Shown: one piece after another, positions 33,401-45,400 of the stretch
How positions within the stretch are numbered: position 1 is the stretch's first letter
Layout of the letters: each line of letters opens with the position of its first letter
From: Micrasema longulum
Lineage: Eukaryota; Arthropoda; Insecta; Trichoptera; Brachycentridae
Reading direction: 5' to 3'
DNA: 64,000 nucleotides
NCBI GenBank assembly: GCA_022494885.1
Contig: JAGVSM010001418.1
Coordinates: 38,123-102,122, forward strand
Notes under the pieces: model-generated
Database searches by the model: none
What the model saw: only the letters and a program-made list of their open reading frames with translations
What the model was told of the DNA's origin: nothing
Program-made: the position numbers and the translations under genes

Positions 33401-36400
33401 CATCGGTCCAGTCGGGTATCGGAGTATCGTCGGCATCCTACAATGAGATTTTTGATTTATTATTTTTCTGCACGGCAACAGGAGGCCGCAGAAGACGGAC
33501 TCGGACAGGAAAAAAATGGAGGATTTTGATTTGCAACTTTATAACAAAGATACTAGAAAGCAGTTACACTAAAATTGACACTTTTCAAAATGGATATTTT
33601 ACCATAGTGCTGCTCTAGTTCTTGTATGTTCAATAGATAATTTTTAAAAAATTGAGTTATGAATGCCAATATGTTCATCAACTTATTACGCATTCATGTA
33701 GCTAAAGAAATATTATTTTTTTCCGTTTTTAAATAGTATTTTCAGCATTTTTTGAGTGCCAATCTCCACTTACTGATTTTACTTATTTGACTTAAAAACA
33801 AAAAAGACGTCTTTTGTACAATTTGCAAATTGGTCTTTTGAACATACAAGAACTAGGGTAGTGATAGGAAAATAATTCAATTTGTTTTTAATGTCTTATT
33901 CATGGACTTGAAATTGCAAATGGTCATAATCTCCATCTTAGAATGGGAAGAGCCATGTTAGATGTAGACTATGGTGAAGGTGTATAGTGGGTTTTGCATG
34001 TTGGTTAATTTGGCATCCTGACGAAACCGGTAGACATAGAAAAGTCGGTAAGTGGTCATATACAAATATTTCATAACATTTAGAATATTACGAATATAGA
34101 CAAAAATTTAAACAGACAATTAATAAGGTAATGTCTCACTTCGAGCTTAAGGCAGCAGTCGTAGAAAGATCTCTTGATGTCCAGAAGAACATAGCAGACT
34201 TGTATCATCTCAACTTCATACTGACTTTTAAGTTCCTTTTCACCTTGGATTTCATTTTTAATATTCTCGATTTCTTCCTGATTCCTGAAAGGCAGATTTT
34301 TCATCGTAAATTTACTTACAAAGAAGTACATTGGCTGGTTTAAGTGGCCACTTTACACATAGTGTTAAATTCACCATTTTTCCTATGTTTGCATCTATAT
34401 TTTTTCATATCTTAAATATATTCTCTTCAAGACTGTTGAAAAAAACCGACCTTCTAGTCCTATTTAAAATTCTCAACTCACTCTTTGATGCGCCTGAACT
34501 ACTGAGCTCGATAAAATTAAATATCCCAACTAGAAACCTCAGACAAAACTTACTCTTTCATACCGATAACCACAGAACTAACTATGGTTTTCATTTCCCT
34601 ATGCCCAGAATTCTTAGGTCTGCCAACAAACATACCAGTCTTGATTTCTTTGATAACAAGTTGTCTTCTTTCAAATGATCACTGAATCAAATTCAATTAT
34701 AAACACCTCTCTCCCGCCTCCACTCCCACCGAGTCTACTATATACCATTATGTCTTTCTACTTTCTTTTATAATAATTTTCTATGCATAAACATGTCCTT
34801 AAAAATGCCCATTGGGCGTATATATAAATAATAAATAAATATCTTTCATCAAGATTTTTGTGAAGTTAAAGAACTGAAAACATTTGAGAATCATCTGATC
34901 GAATGGCAGGTGTGGTGCCAATGGCAGATAATATATCATAAGTTCTTCTCCAAAATGTTCTCCATCTGTATTGTAATATGTTAATCTTAATTAATTAAAT
35001 TATATGTGAATTTCCTCAAGCCTGGGTGTTCTGTGTTGTAATAGGGAAATATCACATACTACTAAATACTGATCATCTTACCTTTATAAGATACGCTGTG
35101 ATTGGTGTACCAATGCAGTGTCACATGCACCATTAGGTGCGGAAAGGGAATAATGATGATGAATGTAAAGAAGACCCATAAAAACCTAGTTGTTCTACTA
35201 CTACTACAACTACCATCACGCCATTTTCGTAGGGGTAGGCAGAGAGAATGGACCGCCACACACATCTATCCTGGCATACATTTCTGGCTTGACTCAGATT
35301 TACACTCTCGCCTGATTTCATCATTCGTAACCCTGTCATACATATCATTTACTCGGCTTTCATCCTTCCTCTGACAGTTCCATGTTTCACTTCCATACAT
35401 AAGTGTTGGGACTAAAACTCCATTGTGCACTGCCAGTTTACCTTCGATTGACATATTTTTATTAGCAATTACTGTGCTTAGTACGTCGTTTATTTTGTTG
35501 CCCGCATTCACTCTTCTTTCAACATATTTTTCTACTCTTCCATCTCTTGAAAACGTGCTTCCCAGATACACAAATTCTTCTACTTGTTCAAGACCTTTGT
35601 TTTTCTATATTCAATAATCAGAAATAACAAGACGTAGCGAATGAGGGCGCTTACTCTTCCTTGTCTTTGACCTGCGCAAACTTGTAGGCTTCGATTTCAG
35701 CCACCATAATGTTCTGGTCGCTCTCCAGCCGCTTCTTCTCCTCCTCCGTTGTGTTCTTCAGGTACACCAGCCTCTCTGTTGTGGTCTGCTGAGCCTTGAA
35801 CCTGTCGAAAACGCACTCGGGATCACTGACGCCTGTAACACAAAACTACATCTTGTACATAATTTCTTACTTGCCTTTTTATTACACTGTATGAAAGAAA
35901 TTTTCTCTCAAAATTTGTTTAAGAGTCCTCACCAGAATAACCTGTTCTACTACGAGGACTGTTCAATAGGGTAGGCCGACAATTTTTTTTCCGAATTTCG
36001 AAATGAAAGGAGTCTAAAAAGTTGCCTTTTGGAGATTACTCCGAATGCAAAAAATATTCGATACTACTTTTAGCCCTCAACCAGAGCTTGAAATTTTCGA
36101 AAAAGTAAATTTTTTGCGCTAAACCGGCTGTCATTTTGTATTTAAGTAAGAAAATCAGTCCAATCACATTTTATAATGTGCATTAAAACCTTATAAAATA
36201 AGCATCTTAGGGCATGAGTTGCACTTTGTTTTTAATAAATGCGTAGCATTGTTTTAATGAGCCATTGTTTTCGTCAATATTAGCCAGGCGCTCGACGGAA
36301 TCAGTTCCGCAGATTGTAAACTTTTTGCATTTCGGTAGTTTTAAAATGTGTTTGAATTTGTAATGTGATTAAGTTATACCTTTACTAACAAAAAATTAAT

Positions 36401-39400
36401 TTTATCAATATAAATAATAAACAAAATATTCAGACAGTTTTAAACTTCAAACCTCGGTTGAGGGCCAAAAGTAGAATGGAATATTTTTTTTAATAATTTT
36501 TACGTTCAATGTGATCCAAAATGCAATTTTTAGACCCCTTTCACTTTGATTTCTAAAAAAATAAAAAAACTTCTTACATCATCGGCCCACTGTACTGTTC
36601 AATTCAAAATATAATTTTTGTTTTTTTACCTTGCTAGTTTAAATACATATTTTACTTAACTGTCATTTTACTAAGACTTGACTGTTTTTGGATGACATTT
36701 ATTATTACTGTTTAAAATATATATATATATCTTTATTATCTTATTAATTGATTACGTTTATATGCATTTTAAGTATTGTGGTGTTCATAGTCCATGATCG
36801 ATGACACACAAACGTGCTAAATCGTTTCACCTGAAATATAATGCGACGACCGATAAGGAGAATCATCATTTTATATTGAATACAAGACTAACGGTATGGC
36901 ACATAACGAAGAGATCAACGTCCCGCAGTATGTTAACATAGTTCCTACCAGGAACAGAACAAAGTAGTAGAACAAAGGAACGCGGTCTATGAAGAGACCA
37001 CAGGGCATGGATCGCCCAGTCAGTCCCAGTGCAGCCAGTTCAACACCCCATCGCCGTAACACTGGCGCTATTTATTTGCCATGTAATAAATACGTATTAA
37101 ACAGCAACTTCGTGTCTTCTGTCAATCTCTAACTGGGGTAGAAGCTCCAATCCTCAGCAACCATAATTCCTACAGTATTATAAATTATAACCTTTATAGT
37201 GTAAGAGGCATAACTGCCACTTTTTATGACTCGATTGTCTTTTGCATGTATTTTGATTCGATTGTCTTTCGCGTGTATTTAGACCCAACTGTCTTTTGCA
37301 TGTATTTTGACTTGATTGTCTTTTGCATGTATTTTGATTCAATTGTCTTTCGCGTGTATTTAGACCCAACTGTCTTTTGCATGTATTTTGACTTGATTGT
37401 CTTTTGCATGTATTTTGATTCGATTGTCAGTTGCATGTATTTTGACTTGATTGTCTTTCGCGTGTATTAGACCCAACTGTCTTTTGCATGTGTCTTGTAA
37501 AAAATAGTACATATGTAGTACAGAATACAACGTTTAAGTTTTTTATTATTTTTATTATTTTTCTAGCCTAGTTACATTGTACTGTACGGAATGTGCTGTT
37601 AAACCTAAGCATTAAATTCAAAAAGTGTACTGTATTTAATAAATATTTCATTTGTTTTTTAATTGATTTGACAACATGCACTTATTTTCACCCCTTTAAT
37701 TAAGCATTAATTCCTTAAGAAATGCTTATTTTTGTCACATAAAAAAACTAATTATTTCGTTCCGGGGCGTGTTCGGATTAACGGGACTCTACTGAAAAAC
37801 TTTTCAAGTTACATAATATATTTATTATTAATTATTTTAACAGGGCGAATGTACATATGTTTGTACAATTTCTAATTTATTGATTTATTTATATATACGC
37901 CCAATGGGCATTTTTTAGACACATTTATGCATAGAAAATTATTATTAAAAAATTAGAAAGACTCATTGGTACATAGTAGACTTTGTGGGAGTGGAAGCGG
38001 GAGAGAAGTGTTTATAATTAAATTTGATTTAGTGATCGTTTGAAAGAAGACAACTTGTTATCAAAGAAATCAAGACTGGTATGTTTGTTGGCAGACCTAA
38101 GAATTCTGGGCACAGGGCAATGAAAACCATAGTTAGTTCTATGGTTATCGGTATGAAAGAGTAAGTTTTGTCTGAGGTTTCTAGTTGGGATATTTAATTT
38201 TATTGAGCTCAGTAGTTCAGGGGCATCAAAGAGTGAGTTGAGAATTTTAAATAGAACTAGAAGGTCGGATTTATTTCGACGGTCTTGAAGAGAAGATATA
38301 TTCAAGGTAGTTTCTAACTCATTATACGTATATTGCTCTCTGGATAAGCCCAACCTCCAGCCTATCTTTCTCAAAAATCGATGTTGAACTGATTCAATAT
38401 TCTAATGGTGAGTTAGGGTGTAATTGTGCATTTTAGGGTGTGTGGTAAGGGTGTGTATGTGTGTGTGTGACAATACTCACTATGCTCTATTCGAGTACTG
38501 CTATTTGTAAATTTTTTTAACTATAGATAGACTGTATATAAATACTATAAAAAAACATTACCAGTTATCTTCATTAGTTTAAGGAACACCTCGTCCATGT
38601 TATATCCACCGAACAGGGAAACATTTTCTTCATCTACAGTTGGCAATTCTATTGACCCCTCAGAATCCTGCTGCAGCAGAGTTGGCCGAGCTGAAATCAT
38701 AAAAGGCACAAGAACATACCCACACTTCACAGGGGAGAGACGTAAAAAATGTATGTTTCTTTTTTTATTACTACAACGAATAGGTACTGTTACAATTATA
38801 GCAAAATGTATACTGGCAATTCTATAGTAAATCGACTACATGCGCTGGGCAAAACACTTGGATTTGGGTGACGTATTTCCAATGAAATTTCCACATCCAC
38901 ATTTCCTCAACCCTTCCATCCGTTGACTTTTGTGAAGTAATGGAGCTGAAACCTTTGTCATGCGGGCGAGTTCCGTTCTGTTTACCTTGTGGGAAGATTC
39001 TTCTCTCGAGGCGGTCGAGCTCGGCGCGGCGCTCGGCGAGGCGGCGCCGCGCCACGGCGAGGCGCGCCTCCCGTTCCGCTGCCGCGGCCGCGCAGCGCTG
39101 CTCCTCCTGGCCCAGTGCCGCCATGGCCGAGTCGCGCATCTGCATCGCGGAGCTATTCACCTCCTGACAGAATTGTAAAAAAATTCAATTTGATATGGAA
39201 TTTGATTTAAATGATGAATTCAAAATATTAAAATGTGATCCAACCACTAAAATTTCCAAAATAATTAGATCATCAATAAACTAAAGCAACGCTCTTTTTC
39301 CGACGTAACCAGTAAAAATAATATAATAATAAGTACCTTGAATTATATAACTATGTAGGACATTCAATCCATCTAATCTTCACATTCATTTGAAAATGCC

Positions 39401-42400
39401 CTAACAAGGCGAAACAATTGTCACGAAATTTTTGTTTTTATATTTGTAAAAATAAAATATAGTGTTCGGTAGACTGAAATCAGTGTTTGATTTCTTATGA
39501 TTCTTATGATAAATATGGAGTTCTACAAAATAAACATCGAATCAATCGATACAATCAATATTTTATAAAAGTTTGTCTACACCGGGGGTTTGCAGTTTGT
39601 CAAATGAGAAGACCCAAATTGACATGGGAACGTGATAAGAAAGGTACCAGAGAGCAGAGTCCGGTAGGTACTACACCATAAGTTTCAAATGCTATGTTAG
39701 CACACGCACGTGGCTCGTATTGACCAACGTGAGTGTGGTCATGGGCTTAAGAGTGGTAGAGAGTATGCCGTATGAATCTTAGTTCGTTCAGCGGTTCTAT
39801 TTCATAAACTCATAAGATATAAGGCTGCTTCAGATGAGGTGAAATTGGAGTTTATGCCTGAAGAGCTGCAAATATCTATGCAAAGAGCCGCGTCTCCCAA
39901 TCCCTGGCCTACACCTACAGACTATAGAGCAATGGCGACAATCACTAATTCATAATTCTATGTAATTATGTGATTAGTTACCTGTAACTTATTAATTTCT
40001 TCATTTTGCTGTTTGATAGTCTCTTCTACTTTAGAGAGCGCACTCTCAAATTTCACAGAATCATTCAATAAGGAATACCTGGAAGTCACAGAAATGTGTT
40101 ACAATAATTAGAATGATCATTTCAAACCCCATAAAATACTTTTTTAGAGAATATTAAGAATAATGGATAATCTTTTATTTTTTGAAATTTATTTATTTTA
40201 TTTTATTTTATAAAAATAAACGGCAAATCTGCCTTTTACAAACATTTATAATATTAACATATTTGGCTTAATATATATATTTTTTTAAACATGAATTTCC
40301 TTATACTCAAGATTTATAAAAAAAAAATTAAACCAAAAATTATACAAGATTTATATTTTAAAAATTTACCTTAAAATTATACAGCATATTCAGTAGAAAG
40401 TTTAAATAATAAAACATTCTACAGTAAAACAACAAGAAAATCATAAGTACTGTTTCACACAGCTAAGCAAAGTGAACAAAAAACTGTATATATATATATA
40501 TATTATGAAATGCGTGAATAAATAAATATAATTACCATTAACCATCTTTGAAAAAGTTCAAAATGTTTGTTTTAAAGGAACAATACCCTACACTAAATAT
40601 ATCAGAAACGTGGGAATAACTATTGCCGAGTTCATGAAGTCTATTTAATACGGCATTACAAGTATACACTGTCCGTGAATTGTTGCTACAAAGCGGTGGC
40701 ACCTGTCTAGTCATTCTTCCAGGCACCCTGAAGTTGATGAGAGATAATAGTTCAAGGCAATCCCATATTGAATTTACAATTTTGAATAAATTTAAAAGGT
40801 CTATAATTTTTCTCAAATTTCTCAGTCTCAAATCTCAAGTTTTAACAAATTTAATGTTTTTAGTAAAAAATCGTAATTTAAAAATTAATGACTGATTCTA
40901 AGTTTAAAATTTATATAACGTAAGAATTTTTTTTGGACTCAATCCAATATAAAATACAAATACATAGTTTACAAAATAAAATGTTTATACAATAGGTACA
41001 TACAATATAATTTTAATTTTATTTATGGATGTAGCCACTCCACTGGCCCACAGGCACGTTCCGCAGTGTCAGTATATTATTTATTTTATACATGATTGTA
41101 CGTACTTGTTGTGTAAAAATTCAAAAGAAATATGAAAAAATATTCTAAAACATACATACATCAATAAAACGAGAAAGGACTTTTAAGAAACTAAAATTAT
41201 ATTATGATGAAACATATTCCTCATCTTCCTGTCTAGACTTTTTAGCAATCCATTTATGGACTCGAGCTTTGAAAATATTGTTTTTCATTTTGTTCACCAA
41301 TATGTCCTTGCTTAAAAAGTTATACAGCTTAGGGGCCAGAAAAGTAAGCCTTTGTCCGTAATTTGTTTTTTTCTTTGGGAGCAGAAGTATTGTTTTTTGT
41401 CTTTCCCTATTGTCGTAAATTTGTTGTCCGTCATTATGTCTGTCAGGATTTTGATAGAAATGTCTTAAAATTATCTTTATATATATTTGTCTTTTGTCTA
41501 GTACTGGAAATTCTGTAAAAAGTATGTATGTAGAGTATTGGTAAGGCTTTTTGTTGGCTACTCTTAGTAAGGCTTTTTGGGCTTTCATTAATGGCTCTAA
41601 TGTGGTTTTACTTGTTCCTCCCCATCCTATTATTCCGTAACTGATACTTGATTGTGCTAGAGCATAGTATACATTAATTTAAGTAGTTTTGCTTAGGATA
41701 TTTCTAATGTTTTTAATAAATATATAATTTTTCTTAGTTTGGTTTCCGTCTTATCTACGTGTATGTTCCATCTTAAGTAACCATCAATGTGCATATCTAA
41801 ATATTTAGTTTGGCAGAATCAAAATAAAAAACAAAAGATTGACAAATCAAAACAAATTTTTAAATAAAAATGTAAAATGCAGTGACGATTATGAGGTCAG
41901 TTTGTCATCTCGGCATTAATGTCGATAGTAGTACTAACAGATCGAATATATACCGACAACTTTGAAGAGAAGATATGTTGAAGATAGTTTCTGGCGCTTT
42001 ATAATGTGTTATTCGCTTCTGAATGCGTCCAGCCTGATGTTGAACTGATTCACACTTGAAGAAAATAAATGTTGATTGTAGTTACCTGATCCCCGTGTAT
42101 TTTTTCCTAATATGTTCAGCTTCCATCCACTGAACTGCGATTCTATGGATATCATTTTCTAATTGTGAGATAGTCTGAAATTTTAAAACGAATAAAATTA
42201 TTTTATAAAACTTTAATAACAATAATAATCACGATTTATTAACAAAAACTACAATTTCTTCATGTGCTACATGTTTCAGGTAATGGATTTCTCTATTGAA
42301 AATTACACTCGTTTACATATTCATTAACTTGTTGAGGCTTTTTAGGCTGTGCTGTGTTAAGCCGTAATTAGTAAAAATACATACTTAGTACTATAAAATT

Positions 42401-45400
42401 AATTAAAATAACATGTGATGCAATAGAATGGCAATCCACAAAAATAAAGTATGAATAATGAAGAATCAAACAATAATAACATCATTCCAAAGAAGATAAC
42501 ATAAAAAATAATCTGATTTAAATAATAAAATATAAATTAAACCAACATGCAAACCCACTATACACCTTCAATAAGATAATTAAGAATAGCCCTTTGTAGA
42601 CGTCGCTCAGTACGCAACTTCCGATTTGAATTCAACTATGCCGTGTTGTGTCGTTTTAAAGTGTAAAAATACTGCTGGGACCACAAAGAAACAGGATGCA
42701 TCACATTCATGAGTAAGTAGCAAATACATGTGTAAGTAGCAAATGCATTAATTAAAAATTTAATTATTTTTCCATCTGTCAGATTGTCAAATAAAACAAA
42801 ATGGACATTTTATTAGTGTTGCCAGGATAATAATATTTTTTACGCTACTTTGCACATTTAATGAGAGAACTAATGAAAATTGGACCTCTCGGATTAAGCA
42901 ACGCCGTGGTGGACATTTGACCGACACTATCTTTAAAACATCAAATATTATTTAAAATGACATAAAAGTATCAGTTTTATTTTTCAAGTTCAAAGTTGAT
43001 TAATTCAATTAGTCTTATTAAATGACCCTTTCCTTATCCACTCTGTCGTGTCAATCAATATTTCCGCGTGCACAATAAAATTTTAGAGAAATTAACAGAT
43101 TGCTTGTTTTTTACCTTACATTTGTGTTATGATTTTTTTTTCCATCAAGTAAAATTACGCGGCGACATCACGAATGCGCGTGGCGAAAGTAGGGCATAGT
43201 AGGGGGATTATTGGACACAGTCCGATGTATTCAAATATAATTCTAAGCTCCTTTTGGACTTTTTTTAATACTACGGTTGTGTACATAGAACCCCCAAAAC
43301 ACAAAAATCTGATTTGTCCTTGGTCTCCGAACTTTCAAATGATGATGTTATTTGGGTTGTCGACTTTTGCCTGAAGAGCGACGATATAGTACTACAAGAA
43401 TCACTCACCTTTTTTGACGGCTGTTCGGATTTCTTCTTGTCCAAAGTAATCTTAGTTCTCTCCGCAGACAATTTCTGGAACTCACTCTCCAGTTTCTCCA
43501 TGGTGGCTTTTCTCTTCCTCTTCTTAAATTTGTAGATGTCCAGTTGCTTGTGCAGGTCGATCACTTTTAAATCCAGAATTTGTTTCATCTGTTAAAACAA
43601 TTCACAATACGCTTTTCCAAATTAATATTTAAAAAAAAATAAAAATATATTTACGTATTAATGATATTAAAAAATAATAATAATATGAAATAAAAAGTAG
43701 TAAGATCACAACACATCTTGCAGCTACTAAGCGCATGGACGATTGGAATTCTAGACCCCATTTACAAAATTTAGGTATTTTATAGTTAATATATGGAAGC
43801 TAAATAACCAATCATCGCGCAGCTACAAAGCGCATGAACGAGTGGAACTCTAACAAAATAAAATTAATAATATCAAAAAATGGTAGTTTCTCTAAGAAAT
43901 AAATCATATGAGGAGCGCTTAAGGGAGCTCGAGTTAAGTTCACAGGAAGAGCGGAGGCAACGTGGTGACTCCATTTAAATGTTAAAAATCTTAACTGAGC
44001 AATATAATGTAACCAAGTTGAAATCAATGTTCGCTATGAATGAAAACCGCCATCTCAGAGGTATATATATAGATGGGGGTAGTGTTCCAGGTAGCGAAAT
44101 TTGAGTACTTTGGCGTCAAAAGCTGATGCATAGATGATGATGTATAGAGTGACATATCCTTCTGAAGCAGGATACAGAAACTTAACGAACAATTAATACC
44201 AAGGTTACTGGTACAGTGGAATGCGTTTATCCAAACTCCAGTCATCCGGATTGCCAAATAACCGGATCGTTATCAGGAAATAAAAAAAAGGAGAACTTTT
44301 TAAAATAAATATAAAACAACTTTGTTCTTAACCACTTTTTTTTTTATCAACCGGTTTCAAAGCTACACGAGCTTCTTTTTAATTCGCATATGCAGAAAAG
44401 TTAGTAAACCTTAATTATTTACTAAAATATACCTTTTATTGAAGTTCACATATGGATATTTATGCGTTTTGGTCATTTTACAAATGTTTCTGAAATACGA
44501 ATGTCAAAATTGAACTTTTAACAATCAAAAATCTTATTTATTGAGTTGGTGTTTATTTTGTAGAACTTCATGTAAATAATCTTAATGCTCAAATCAAATA
44601 CTGATTTGAGTGTACTAATAATTTTATTTATTTTATATTTAAAAACGAAAAAATATACAATTGTTTTTAAAATAATTATTGGACTAAAAATGACAAAAAT
44701 AATACATTTTCAAATAAACAATATTTTCGTTAGTCCACTCCTGTCTATAGTCCTTAAAATGTAACATGATTAAAGAAGAAGAAAGAAGAAGATATCATCT
44801 AACATTTACAATTACGGATAACTTATATAGCGCCATTTTTGTGACATAATACCTTAAGGGCGCTTTAAATGAACCGTGTTCATAAAAAAGGCTTTAAACT
44901 GCAATGAGGAAGCTCAGTGGTTTAAAAAAAATAATATTTATTAATTTATTTATTTACACCTTTTATCAAAAATACAATTTTACGTTCACTTTGCCCGGCT
45001 AACAAGGGTACATACCCCGTTCCAAGCTAGGCAATTACATTCTAATATATGATAATAGTTAACAAATTAATATAAAGCACAGACTAATAAAATATAAACT
45101 TACTCGTATACACATTTTGATACACATACATACACATACACATACACATATATATACACACATATATATATATATACACATGTACATACACACACACGTA
45201 CACCCTCCCATGCGCATACACATACACACATTCATAAAACATAGACAATTTATTTATAATGCGAAACTTCATGATTGCCATCTGTATATATCTTATTTTA
45301 AACTATTCTTTGTTTTCATATTTTATTTTCGACATTCAGTAAGAATCTCCAATCCGCGGCATGCATCAACCTTTCTGACTCCCTACGACCAATGTCATGA

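Noticed and set aside
35640..35660. Alternative ODAD3 exon 8 donor at GCGCAG/GTCAAA
   Set aside because: It would join directly to the 33437 exon and skip the 34284 exon, which fits the human protein and has proper splice sites; GTAAGC with that exon restores phase.
37224..37470. Open frames on both strands with nine-residue repeats
   Set aside because: Direct result of a 27 bp tandem repeat with no stop codon.
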